64,000 bases of DNA from Gordonia tangerina. Its GTDB lineage: Bacteria > Actinomycetota > Actinomycetes > Mycobacteriales > Mycobacteriaceae. The first letter of the stretch is position 1, and each line of letters begins with the position of its first letter. The notes below the pieces were generated by a model that was not told the DNA's origin, searched no databases, and saw nothing but the letters and a program-made list of their open reading frames with translations. The DNA is taken from contig NZ_JAKGCU010000006.1 in NCBI RefSeq assembly GCF_021556435.1, positions 62,001 through 126,000 of the forward strand, given 5' to 3'. Shown here in pieces: positions 52,986-60,790 of the stretch. The position numbers were made by a program, and so were the translations under genes.

Positions 52986-53555
52986 CTAGAGGTACTGCCC
53001 GGTGCTGGGTCCGGCGGGGCCGTTACCGGTCATCATCCCGGGTGGCAGTTGACCCTGCCTCATCTGTTCGAGCTGCGCCCGCGCAGCCATCTGCTGGGCG
53101 AACAACGCGGTCTGGATGCCGTGGAACAGACCCTCGAGCCACCCCACCAGCTGGGCCTGGGCGATGCGCAACTCCGCGTCGGACGGCGTGGCGTTCTCGG
53201 TGAACGGGAGGGTGAGTCGCTCGAGTTCCTCACGCAGTTCGGGGGCCAGCCCCTCCTCGAGTTCGCGGATCGATGACTCGTGGATCTCGCGCAGCCGGTT
53301 GCGGCTCGCCTCGTCGAGGGGAGCCGCCCGCACCTCTTCGAGCAATTGCTTGATCATGGTGCCGATCCGCATCACCTTCGCGGGTTGCTCCACCATGTCG
53401 GCGACGTTCTGGGTTTCCTCGTCCGGCTCACCCTGCGAGCCCGACGGTGTCTGGCCACCGACGACGATGATGTTGTCGTCGTCGCCGGGGTTGCCGGTGC
53501 GCGGGTCGCCGCCCGGGAACGGTGCAGAGTTCGGTCCAGAAGGCATGGGGTCCAT
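52986..53555 (-). CDS. bpa: Bpa bacterial proteasome activator
   Basis: A 189-residue protein very similar to M. tuberculosis Bpa (Rv3780, 174 residues) from about residue 50. VEQPAKVMRIGTMIKQLLEE, LAPELREELERLTLPF and GWLEGLFHGIQTALFAQQMA form the helical ring-building core. It ends STGQYL: the terminal GQYL docks into the 20S proteasome and opens the gate without ATP. The N-terminal 45 residues are Pro/Gly/Asp-rich and variable. ATG 53555 is used; an ATG at 53546 is equally possible. The proteasome genes themselves are elsewhere. Confidence 0.95.
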   Translation of the reverse strand: MDPMPSGPNSAPFPGGDPRTGNPGDDDNIIVVGGQTPSGSQGEPDEETQNVADMVEQPAKVMRIGTMIKQLLEEVRAAPLDEASRNRLREIHESSIRELEEGLAPELREELERLTLPFTENATPSDAELRIAQAQLVGWLEGLFHGIQTALFAQQMAARAQLEQMRQGQLPPGMMTGNGPAGPSTGQYL

Positions 53556-53609
53556 TGTGCCGAAGGCCACCCGGGGTCTGCGCCGACACCCCATGTCTAT
53601 GGTGTGAAC

Positions 53610-54806
53610 ATGGCCTTCGACGTCGCCCATGTGCGTGGATTGTTTCCCTCGCTCGGCGACGGCTGGATCCACCTCGATCCGCAGGCCGGGATGCTGATCC
53701 CCGACTCGGTCGCCACCGCCGTGTCGACCGGTTTCCGGCAGTTGTCGGCCGCGCCGGGTGCGGAATACCCCGGTGCTCGCGCCGCAGCCGACACCGTCGA
53801 ACGGGCGCGACGCGCGGTCGCCGACCTGGTGGCGGGCGACCCGGGTGGCGTGGTCCTGGGACCCTCGCGGTCGGCGTTGGTCGCCGGGCTCACCGAGGCG
53901 ATGCCGATGTCCACGTGGTTCGGCGCCAACGTCGTGGTCAGTCGTCAGGACGACGAACCGAACATCGTGCCGTGGATTCGGGTCGCCGACACCCACGGCG
54001 CCCAGATCCGCTGGGCCGAGATCGACGTGGAGACCGGTGGGCTGCCGACCTGGCAGTATCGCGAGCTGATCGATCAACGCACCGCCGTCGTCGCGGTCAC
54101 CCTCGCGTCGTCGACGATGGGCGCCATCACCGACGTCAGCGCGATCGCCGCCCTGGCCCGCCAGGTCGGTGCGAAGCTCGTGGTCGACGCGACCAGCGCC
54201 GCCCCCTACCTGCCTCTCGACATCGCCGAACTGGGCGCCGATGTGCTGTTGGTGTCTGCCGAGCGGTGGGGCGGCCCACGGGTCGCGGCGATGGTGTTTC
54301 GCGATCCGTCGGCGATCGGGCCCATGCGGACGCTCGCGATGAATCCGCGTGCCGAGGGTCCGGCGCGTCTGGAACCCGAGTCGCTGCAGGGCGGGTTGCT
54401 GGCCGGGCTGACCGCCTCGGTCGAACATCTCGCCGCGCTCGACGACGCGGCCGGCGGGACACGGCGCCAGCGGCTGGTCACCGCCTTGGGGGGAGTGTCG
54501 GCCTACATGCAGCGGCTGACGGTCTATCTGATGACCACCGTGCAGCACCTCAACCAGGTCAATCTGATCGGCACCGTCGACGACCGGGTCCCCGCGGTGA
54601 GCTTCACGTTCGACGGGGTGGCTGCGGAGAAGGTGGTGCGCCGGTTGGCCGACAACGGAATCTGCGCGCTGGCCGATGTGCCCAGCCGGGCCCTGGTCCG
54701 GATGGGCGCCGACGATTTCGGTGGCGCGGTGACCGTGGGGCTCGGCCCGTACTCGACGCCGTATGAGGTCGATCACCTCGTGCGGGCACTCGGGTCACTC
54801 GGTTGA
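53610..54806 (+). CDS. Class-V aminotransferase fold protein lacking the PLP lysine, Rv3778c-like
   Basis: A 398-residue protein with the cysteine desulfurase/class-V aminotransferase fold and close overall similarity to M. tuberculosis Rv3778c. GWIHLDPQAGMLIPDSV, VVDATSAAPYLPLDI and GAVTVGLGPYSTPYEVDHLV cover the fold from end to end. Where active enzymes have His-Lys, this protein reads VSAERWGGPR (Glu218-Arg219), so no Schiff-base lysine is present; the M. tuberculosis homologue as I recall it also lacks it. Activity as a PLP enzyme is therefore doubtful. TATGGT stands 6 nt before ATG 53610. It is divergent from bpa. Confidence 0.85.
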   Translation: MAFDVAHVRGLFPSLGDGWIHLDPQAGMLIPDSVATAVSTGFRQLSAAPGAEYPGARAAADTVERARRAVADLVAGDPGGVVLGPSRSALVAGLTEAMPMSTWFGANVVVSRQDDEPNIVPWIRVADTHGAQIRWAEIDVETGGLPTWQYRELIDQRTAVVAVTLASSTMGAITDVSAIAALARQVGAKLVVDATSAAPYLPLDIAELGADVLLVSAERWGGPRVAAMVFRDPSAIGPMRTLAMNPRAEGPARLEPESLQGGLLAGLTASVEHLAALDDAAGGTRRQRLVTALGGVSAYMQRLTVYLMTTVQHLNQVNLIGTVDDRVPAVSFTFDGVAAEKVVRRLADNGICALADVPSRALVRMGADDFGGAVTVGLGPYSTPYEVDHLVRALGSLG

Positions 54807-54880
54807 TCGACACAGTGGGTCAAATGTTCGAAAAAGTCCATCCGCGATTAGCGGTGCGCCATCGCGGCCATTAGGTTTAC

Positions 54881-54896
54881 GACAATGAAGGTTGTC
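54881..54896. promoter_or_regulatory. Candidate MarR operator
   Basis: GACAA and TTGTC flank TGAAGG, 20 nt before the MarR ATG. Short arms make this modest evidence for an autoregulatory site. Confidence 0.35.
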
Positions 54897-54916
54897 ATTC
54901 GGCCGACGGAGAGGTG

Positions 54917-55390
54917 ATGGGCGCCAGTCGCGAAGAGCCCTACCGGGAGCTCAGTCCCGCCCAACGCGAGATCTGGAGGACCTTTGTCAGTGGCGGCTGG
55001 GGGCTGCTGGCCGAGATCAACACCGCGATGTCGGCGTCGGGGTTCACTCAGGTCGATCTCCGGGTTCTCGAAGGTCTGCAGAATTCGGAGGAACGCGGCA
55101 TCAGTGAGCTCGCCGCGGTGGTGCACATGTCGGTCAGCACGGTGTCCCGGCAGATCACCCGGCTCGTGGACGAAGGATTGGCCGAACGCACCGAATCGGA
55201 GACCGATGGACGACACCGGCTCGTGCGCATCACCGACCGGGGTCGTGAGGTGCTGGCGCGGCATGCCGCGGTGCGTGACGACGCGATCGCGCGGCTGGTG
55301 GTTGATCCGCTGACCGCCGAGGAGTTCCAGATGCTCGGTGAGGTGTTCGCCAAGATCGGAGCGAACCTTCCGGCCAAGCGCAACTTCTGA
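54917..55390 (+). CDS. MarR-family regulator
   Basis: A 157-residue MarR regulator. ISELAAVVHMSVSTVSRQITRLVDEGL is the recognition region, ERTESETDGRHRLVRITDRG the wing, and N- and C-terminal helices form the dimer interface. GGAGAGG lies just before ATG 54917 (a GTG one codon earlier is also open), so translation uses a leader, unlike many neighbours. The next gene, qor on the opposite strand, ends 3 nt from its stop. Ligand and targets are unknown; an imperfect palindrome upstream suggests autoregulation. Confidence 0.87.
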   Translation: MGASREEPYRELSPAQREIWRTFVSGGWGLLAEINTAMSASGFTQVDLRVLEGLQNSEERGISELAAVVHMSVSTVSRQITRLVDEGLAERTESETDGRHRLVRITDRGREVLARHAAVRDDAIARLVVDPLTAEEFQMLGEVFAKIGANLPAKRNF

Positions 55391-55393
55391 CAG

Positions 55394-56359
55394 TCAGTCG
55401 ATGGTCAGCAGCACCTTGCCGATCGCGTCGCCGCTGTCGAGGCGGGCGTGCGCGGCGTCGGCGTCGGCGAGCGGGAACGTGGCGTCGACAATCGGCACCA
55501 CCTCGCCGGATTCGAGCAGCGGCCACGTGATCCGTCGCGTCGTCACCACCACGTCGGCCTTCGAGTTGACACCGCTCACCGGTCGTGACCGCAGCGTGGT
55601 GCCGATGACCGACGCCCGCTTGGTCATCAGCGCCGCAATGGACAGCTCCGCCTTGGTGCCGCCCTGCATACCGATGATGACCAGCCGTCCGCCGGTGTTG
55701 AGTGCCTTCACGTTCTTCTCGAGGTACTTGGCGCCCATGATGTCGAGGATCACGTCGGCGCCGCCACTACCTCGAACGATCTCGACGAAGTCGTCGTCGG
55801 CGTAGTTGATGGGGATGTCGGCGCCCAACTCGCGGCACCGGTCCAGCTTCTGCGCGGTGCGTGCGGTGACCGCCACCCGCGCGCCGATCGCGTGTGCGAC
55901 CTGGATGGCGTGGGTGCCGATCCCCGACGACCCGCCGTGGATCAGCAGCAGCTCCCCGGACGCCAGATGTCCGGCGTCGAAGACGTTGGACGCCACCGTG
56001 CACGCCACCTCGGGAAGCGCGGCGGCGTGTACCAGGTCGACCGATGCGGGCTTGGGCAGCACTTGCACCGCCGGCACCGCAACCTTCTCGGCGTAACCGC
56101 CGCCGGCCAGCAGCGCGCACACCTCGTCGCCGACCTGCCAGCCCGATACATGCTCTCCCACCGCGGCGATGCGGCCGGACACTTCGAGGCCGAGGGTGTC
56201 CACGGCACCGGGCGGCGGCGGATACAGGCCCTTGCGCTGCAGTAGATCCGCTCGGTTGACACCCGCGGCCACGACATCGATGACGACCTCGTCGGGGCCG
56301 GCTTCGGGATCGGGAACGGTGACGACGGACAGCTGATCGGTTCCGGCTATTGCACGCAC
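55394..56359 (-). CDS. NADPH:quinone oxidoreductase-like protein, Rv3777-like
   Basis: A 321-residue zinc-free medium-chain dehydrogenase/reductase. RADLLQRKGLYPPPPGAVDTLGLEVSG is the quinone-oxidoreductase signature; ELLLIHGGSSGIGTHAIQ binds NADPH, and VSGVNSKADVVV with its hydrophobic loop shapes the substrate pocket. It reduces quinones or enones with NADPH in the cytosol. The frame is open to a GTG at 56377, but GTG 56359 gives the usual MRAI start and has a TAGTGT box 7 nt upstream. It is the last gene of this region also found in the M. tuberculosis cluster (Rv3777). Confidence 0.89.
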   Translation of the reverse strand: MRAIAGTDQLSVVTVPDPEAGPDEVVIDVVAAGVNRADLLQRKGLYPPPPGAVDTLGLEVSGRIAAVGEHVSGWQVGDEVCALLAGGGYAEKVAVPAVQVLPKPASVDLVHAAALPEVACTVASNVFDAGHLASGELLLIHGGSSGIGTHAIQVAHAIGARVAVTARTAQKLDRCRELGADIPINYADDDFVEIVRGSGGADVILDIMGAKYLEKNVKALNTGGRLVIIGMQGGTKAELSIAALMTKRASVIGTTLRSRPVSGVNSKADVVVTTRRITWPLLESGEVVPIVDATFPLADADAAHARLDSGDAIGKVLLTID

Positions 56360-56437
56360 CCTGCCGACACTAGTCACACGTCGTCGTCGCGGGCCGATGT
56401 GCTCGCGACCTGCGGTCTCCAGTAGCCTCGTGCGCAG

Positions 56438-56522
56438 GGAAGCGTGGCAGAGCGGCCGAATGCACTCGCCTTGAAAGCGAGCGTGGGTAAAACCACCGGG
56501 GGTTCAAATCCCTCCGCTTCCG
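56438..56522 (+). tRNA. tRNA-Ser (anticodon TGA)
   Basis: An 85-nt class II tRNA. Acceptor arms GGAAGCG (56438-56444) and CGCTTCC (56515-56521) pair perfectly with discriminator G. The anticodon stem CTCGC/GCGAG encloses loop CTTGAAA with anticodon TGA at 56472-56474, reading UCA. A long variable arm with GTGGG and CCACC and the T-arm GGTTCAAATCC are present. CCA is not encoded. Confidence 0.95.
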
Positions 56523-56626
56523 CGGTGAGCCCGTCACCAGTCACCGCAGGTGGTGGGCTGTTTTCATGCCTGATCATTCGCGTGAATAAGTGTGACGCGC
56601 TAGATAGCGGGCCGGGTAGGCAGTTT

Positions 56627-57019
56627 TCAGCGGACCTTTTTCAAGACGACGTCGCCGGTCGGGATGCCGCCGTAGTTGAAGGTGGTCCCGTGATAACCGT
56701 ATGCGGTCTTCGTGAATTCGATTCGGCCGAACCACATGGCGACCGGATCCTTCGACAGCGTGAGGATTCCACCATTCTTCGTCGGCACGATGGTAGCTCT
56801 GTTGATGTCAGACGGTCCGACACCGGAGATGTCGGAGTAGAACTGGTCGCCGACGATCCGGACGTTGGACACGGGCGTGGGGATGAGTCCCCACGTGAAC
56901 GCCTGGTACTTGTACTGCCCCGGCTCGATCTTCGCTTCCGCGTGACCTGCTCCGATATTGATCCCCATGACCGCGGCTCCGCCGATCAGGGCCCCCGCGA
57001 TGATCCGTTTGATGTTCAC
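56627..57019 (-). CDS. Small secreted protein of unknown function
   Basis: A 130-residue protein. Residues 1-29 form a classic signal peptide (MNIKR, hydrophobic stretch IIAGALIGGAAVMGINIG, cleavage after HAEA). The mature part, starting KIEPGQYKYQAFTWG, is rich in Gly, Thr and aromatic residues and has no cysteine; no family is recognised. Base composition looks less GC-rich than neighbouring genes. GTG 57019 follows a strong promoter with TTGACC and TACCGT. It lies between two direct repeats near tRNA-Ser, consistent with acquisition by insertion, but this is inference. Confidence 0.8.
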   Translation of the reverse strand: MNIKRIIAGALIGGAAVMGINIGAGHAEAKIEPGQYKYQAFTWGLIPTPVSNVRIVGDQFYSDISGVGPSDINRATIVPTKNGGILTLSKDPVAMWFGRIEFTKTAYGYHGTTFNYGGIPTGDVVLKKVR

Positions 57020-57028
57020 AATCAGGGG

Positions 57029-57056
57029 ACGGTAGCGCGGGTGCGTCGGTGGTCAA
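57029..57056 (-). promoter_or_regulatory. Promoter of the small secreted protein
   Basis: Minus-strand TTGACC (57051-57056), a 16-nt spacer and TACCGT (57029-57034) form a good sigma-A promoter; the -10 box ends 9 nt before GTG 57019, giving a leaderless message. Confidence 0.65.
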
Positions 57057-57103
57057 CAGCCCGATCATTCGCGTGAATGAGCATGCGCGGTACCGTCGCC
57101 CGG

Positions 57104-58324
57104 GTGAACTCCACCCGCGACGGCCTCGGTCCGCGACTGCTGCTGGCGCTGGCGCTGCTGTCGGCGACGGCGCCGATCGCCACCGACCTCTACCTGCCGT
57201 CGTTCCTCGAGGTGCAGGAATCGCTGCGCACCGACGCCACACACGTGCAACTGACCTTGACCGCGTTTCTGATCGGTGTGGCGGTCGGGCAGGTGCTGTG
57301 GGGTCCGGTGTCGGATCGTTTCGGTCGTCGTAATCCACTGCTCATTGGGTCCGCGGTGGCGGTGCTGGCCGGGGTCGTGGTGGTGATCTCACCCAACATC
57401 GAGATTTTGATCGCGTCGCGCTTCTTGCAGGCGGTCGCAGCGGCAGCGGGCATGGTGATCGCCCGCGCCATCATCGCCGACCTGCTCGTCGGGTTCGCCG
57501 GCGCCCGCTCGATGACGCTGATGATGACGATCCAGAGCCTCGCGCCGGTGCTCGCACCGGTGATCGGTGGTGTGCTGGCCGGACACGTCTCGTGGCGTGG
57601 CGTACTCGGCGTCATCCTGGCGGCAACGGTGCTGCAACTGCTGATGGCGCTCACCTCGGTGCCAGAGACGCTGCCGGCTGCCGACCGTGCCTCGCGTCTG
57701 GGCTACCGCGACCTCGTGGGCAGGTTCGGCAAGCCGGCGTTCCTCGCCTACGTCTTCACCCAGGCGTTCGCGTTCGGGTCGCTGATGTCCTACATCTCGA
57801 GCTCGTCGTTCGTTTATCAGCGGGTGCTCGGCACGTCGTCGTTCGTCTACGGATTGTGTTTCGCCGTGAACGCACTCGGGATGACGGCCGCCGGGCTGGT
57901 GGCGGCGAGGCTGTCGCGGCGGCACGTGCATCCGGCGCATGTCATCCGGGTCGCGGTGCCCGTGCTGCTGGTCGCGTCGGTGTGCGTGCTGGTGGCCGCG
58001 CTGTCGTCGGCGCCGGTGCTGCTGGTGGTACCGCTGTTCGTCGCCGTCACCGCGGTCGGGTTCGTGATGGGCAACAGTGCTGCGTTGGCCATGGAGCACA
58101 CCCGTGATGCAGCCGGCGCCGGCAGTGCTGTGTTGGGCGGGGTGATGTTCTTGGTCGGCGGCGGCGTCTCGCCGTTGGGCGGGCTGGCCGGCGACGACAC
58201 CGCGGTGCCGATGGCGTGCGTGATGGTGTGCTCGGCCGTGGTGGCACTCATCTGCTTCGGCTTGGCCCGCCGCAGTGCGGCCCGCAACCCGGAAGGGGAG
58301 GCGGCGTTCGCCACGCGCGCCTGA
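57104..58324 (+). CDS. Bcr/CflA-family MFS drug exporter
   Basis: A 406-residue, 12-TM exporter of the Bcr/CflA (DHA1) family. SATAPIATDLYLPSFLEVQ in TM1 is the Bcr hallmark with its conserved Asp; GQVLWGPVSDRFGRRNPLL is motif A and QSLAPVLAPVIGGVLAG motif C. It should expel bicyclomycin-like drugs, sulphonamides or amino acids such as cysteine. GTG 57104 is preferred because TACCGT lies 7 nt upstream; ATGs at 57077 and 57083 would place codons in the direct repeat and promoter. It is divergent from the small secreted protein gene. Confidence 0.86.
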   Translation: MNSTRDGLGPRLLLALALLSATAPIATDLYLPSFLEVQESLRTDATHVQLTLTAFLIGVAVGQVLWGPVSDRFGRRNPLLIGSAVAVLAGVVVVISPNIEILIASRFLQAVAAAAGMVIARAIIADLLVGFAGARSMTLMMTIQSLAPVLAPVIGGVLAGHVSWRGVLGVILAATVLQLLMALTSVPETLPAADRASRLGYRDLVGRFGKPAFLAYVFTQAFAFGSLMSYISSSSFVYQRVLGTSSFVYGLCFAVNALGMTAAGLVAARLSRRHVHPAHVIRVAVPVLLVASVCVLVAALSSAPVLLVVPLFVAVTAVGFVMGNSAALAMEHTRDAAGAGSAVLGGVMFLVGGGVSPLGGLAGDDTAVPMACVMVCSAVVALICFGLARRSAARNPEGEAAFATRA

Positions 58325-58354
58325 TGGCTGCCAGCCGCAAGGGCCGACGGAAGC

Positions 58355-58996
58355 TCAGAGAGCGCGTCGCTGCGCGGCCGAGGCGAATCCGAGCCAGGTG
58401 TGCCGGTTGCCGGCCCAGCACCAGCCGACCTTGGGGGCGCCCTTGCGCTCCCGGCCGTCGCGGCCCGTTCCGCCGGAGATCCAGATCGCCGGAGTGCGGG
58501 AGTCCAGGCGGCCGTTGGGCTTGCGCAACCGCGAGCCGATGGTCATGAAGCAGTGGTTCGGTTCGAGCCGATCGGGTTGCTGCAGCAACCACGCGATGCC
58601 TTCGGAGACGGTCAACGGCGTGCGCCCGGCGCCGGTGATCGCCGGCAGCGCCTCATCGGGACTCCAGTTGGCCATCTCGTCGCCCCGGTCGAGGCCGCTG
58701 ATCAGGTAGAACGGGGTGTCCGGGAGGTCGACACCCGGGATCGGACCGAACTGGTCGAGGTCGGTCATGTCGACGACGACGAAGCCCGGCTTGTCTGCGC
58801 GGTTCACCAGCGGGGCGAGCGCCGACGGGGTCACGAGAGCGGGTCCCGGTACCAGCAACGCGTCGTCCACCTCGACACCGGCCACGGCATCGTGGATGGC
58901 CGAATCCGGCAGCCCGGCGAGTTGGCCGAGCCCGAGTTCGACGAGGCGGCGCGCCTGGGTGGTCAGATCCGGGAGCGCGAGCGCGGCGGCATGCAT
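58355..58996 (-). CDS. DUF5701-like conserved actinobacterial protein
   Basis: A 213-residue cytoplasmic protein. The central block KPGFVVVDMTDLDQFGPIPG, then PFYLISGLDRGDEMANWSPDEAL and AGRTPLTVSEGIAWLLQ, is typical of DUF5701 proteins of actinobacteria, followed by RTPAIWISGGTGRDG and WCWAGNRHTWLGFASA. No enzyme motif is recognised. The family name is recalled rather than searched. It stands alone and convergent with the Bcr/CflA exporter, 30 nt away. ATG 58996 has no strong ribosome binding site. Confidence 0.75.
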   Translation of the reverse strand: MHAAALALPDLTTQARRLVELGLGQLAGLPDSAIHDAVAGVEVDDALLVPGPALVTPSALAPLVNRADKPGFVVVDMTDLDQFGPIPGVDLPDTPFYLISGLDRGDEMANWSPDEALPAITGAGRTPLTVSEGIAWLLQQPDRLEPNHCFMTIGSRLRKPNGRLDSRTPAIWISGGTGRDGRERKGAPKVGWCWAGNRHTWLGFASAAQRRAL

Positions 58997-59090
58997 CCCG
59001 CCGAGGGTACCCCTGAGCCGAGCGCCAACCGTGATCGAACGCGACCGAAGCCCGCCGTCGGTGGCGACGGGCCTCGGCTCGAGATGTTGC

Positions 59091-59906
59091 TCAGCCGGTG
59101 ACTGTGGCGGTCACCTGCAGGTACTCCCATCGCATGACACCGTCGTTGAGATGGGAGTCGGCGAGACCGGCGATCGCGGCGTCCAGTTCGGCCGCGCGGT
59201 CGGTGTCGTCACCGACGGTGCGGTACGCCGCGATGGTGGGCCCGTACGACGCCTTGAAGAAGTCCCGGAATGCGGCGCCATCAGCGAAAGCGGTCACCTC
59301 GAGGGTGGCGGTGGTGGCGGTGAGATCGGTGACCCGTTCGCCGAACAGACCGGCCACATGCGTGGCATCGCCCCACAACACACCAGGCTTCGTCCCCGGC
59401 GGGGGAGGCGGTGCGTAGGGCTTCATCACCGTGAACAGCTCGCCGATGAAACCTGTTGGTGTCCAATTGATCAGCCCGATCCGACCCCCCGGCCGGGTGA
59501 CCCGCGTGAGTTCGTCGGCGCACTCCTGGTGGTGCGGTGCGAACATGACGCCGACACACGACACCGCGACGTCGAAGGCGTCGTCGTCCAACGGAAGGTC
59601 CTCGGCATCTGCTGTGCGCCAGACGATTCCGAGATCAGGGAAGCGGCTCTCGCCGGTAGCCAGCAGCTCCGGGGTGAGGTCCGTGGCGACCACGGGGGCT
59701 CCGGTCCGCGCGGCCGGTACGGCCACATTGCCTGCGCCGGCAGCGATGTCGACCACCTTGTCGTCGGCGCCGATGCCGGTGGCAGTCACCAGCCGAGGCC
59801 CCAGGTCGGCGATGACGTCGGCTACTGCCGGGTAGTCGCCGGATGCCCACATCGCGCGATGGCGTTGCTTGATCGCGGTGTCGGTGGTGATGCTGTCGAT
59901 TGTCAT
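59091..59906 (-). CDS. SAM-dependent class I methyltransferase
   Basis: A 271-residue methyltransferase. VVDIAAGAGNVAVPAA is motif I for S-adenosylmethionine, VVATDLTPELL motif II, ADAEDLPLDDDAFDVAVSCV motif III/post-II and LTRVTRPGGRIGLINWTP motif IV. The C-terminal 90 residues, with an aromatic and proline-rich PYAPPPPPG stretch, probably bind the acceptor, which is unknown. ATG 59906 has AGGAG at 8 nt; an ATG at 59951 in the same frame lacks one. It is divergent from the HxlR gene across 196 nt and may be its target. Confidence 0.88.
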   Translation of the reverse strand: MTIDSITTDTAIKQRHRAMWASGDYPAVADVIADLGPRLVTATGIGADDKVVDIAAGAGNVAVPAARTGAPVVATDLTPELLATGESRFPDLGIVWRTADAEDLPLDDDAFDVAVSCVGVMFAPHHQECADELTRVTRPGGRIGLINWTPTGFIGELFTVMKPYAPPPPPGTKPGVLWGDATHVAGLFGERVTDLTATTATLEVTAFADGAAFRDFFKASYGPTIAAYRTVGDDTDRAAELDAAIAGLADSHLNDGVMRWEYLQVTATVTG

Positions 59907-60016
59907 GAACTCGTCTCCTGGTGATGATCGTGATGTGGTGTGCTCGGCCAATGCGGCCGGGCGTGTGGTGCCCCATCACCATCGCGCGGTCCGGTCGGGG
60001 CATCTAGATCAAGATC

Positions 60017-60034
60017 TGAACCACCGCAGGTTCA
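60017..60034. promoter_or_regulatory. Operator-like palindrome between methyltransferase and HxlR genes
   Basis: TGAACCACCGCAGGTTCA has perfect 6-bp arms with a 6-nt spacer. It sits near the middle of the 196-nt divergent region, 69 nt from the HxlR ATG, and is a likely binding site for that regulator. Confidence 0.5.
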
Positions 60035-60102
60035 CAATCTGTACTAGTCAATCGGCGCACGCGGGTGTGTACTTGAACGCGGCGGATCAAAGGCGGTGTG
60101 CG

Positions 60103-60777
60103 ATGACCTCGTATGGACAGTTCTGTCCGGTAGCGAAGGCGATGGAATTGCTCGACGAACGGTGGACGATCCTCGTCGTGCGTGAACTCCTGCTGGGCAG
60201 CAGGCATTTCAACGACCTACGACGCGGGGTGCCCAAGATGTCGCCGGCGTTGCTCACCAAACGGCTGCGCACGCTGGAACGTGCCGGGGTGATACGACGA
60301 TCTGAGGTCGGCGGCCGGTCGACCTATGCACTCACCGAGAAGGGCCAGGAACTCCATGAGGTCGTCACTGCCCTGAGCGCGTGGGGTATTCGGTGGATCG
60401 GCGAACTCGGCGACGCCGACCTCGACCCACATCTACTGATGTGGGACATCCACCGGTCGATGCCGATCGAGCGGTGGCCGCGTCGCCGTGCGGTGCTCGA
60501 GTTCAGCTTCCGCGACGTCATCGGCAAGGCCGGCTCATGGTGGCTGGTGGTGAGCGACGGGGTCCCGCAGGTCTGCGACTTCGACCCGGGCTATGAGATA
60601 GACGGCACCGTGGTCACCGATCTCCGTACGCTGACCGAGGTGTGGCGCGGCGATATCGACTGGCGGACTGCGCTGTCCGACAACACGATCACCATCATGG
60701 CGCCGGCCGAGGTCCGTCGCGAGGTGCCCGCCTGGATCGGGCAGAGCGAGTCGGCGGCGATACCCCGCCCGGCCTGA
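60103..60777 (+). CDS. HxlR-family regulator with C-terminal ligand-binding-like domain
   Basis: A 224-residue protein. Residues 1-105 are a HxlR winged helix: FCPVAKAMELLDERWTILVV, MSPALLTKRLRTLERAGVIRR and GRSTYALTEKG. Residues from about 120 add a domain (AVLEFSFRDVIGKAGSWWLVV ... VTDLRTLTEVWRGDIDWRTAL) similar in pattern to SCP2-like lipid-binding modules attached to HxlR proteins. ATG 60103 has AAAGGCGG upstream. The gene is divergent from the methyltransferase and 13 nt from the convergent CorA stop. Confidence 0.85.
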   Translation: MTSYGQFCPVAKAMELLDERWTILVVRELLLGSRHFNDLRRGVPKMSPALLTKRLRTLERAGVIRRSEVGGRSTYALTEKGQELHEVVTALSAWGIRWIGELGDADLDPHLLMWDIHRSMPIERWPRRRAVLEFSFRDVIGKAGSWWLVVSDGVPQVCDFDPGYEIDGTVVTDLRTLTEVWRGDIDWRTALSDNTITIMAPAEVRREVPAWIGQSESAAIPRPA

Positions 60778-60790
60778 CGACGGTCGACGA

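Larger units (their letters stand above)
56572..57081. repeat. Direct repeats flanking a small secreted-protein gene beside tRNA-Ser
   Basis: GATCATTCGCGTGAAT occurs at 56572-56587 and 57063-57078, each followed by AAG or GAG (18 of 19 bases identical). The core TCATTC GCGT GAATGA is nearly palindromic in the second copy. The pair brackets the gene at 56627-57019 and starts 50 nt past the tRNA. They may be attachment-like repeats, or operators, as the second overlaps the -35 region of the next gene. Confidence 0.55.

Noticed and set aside
54881..54896. A strong MarR operator
   Set aside because: Arms are only 5 bp; listed as a weak site instead.
56444..57076. A protein-coding gene reading through tRNA-Ser on the plus strand
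   Set aside because: The frame starts inside the tRNA and is a shadow of the small secreted gene on the other strand.
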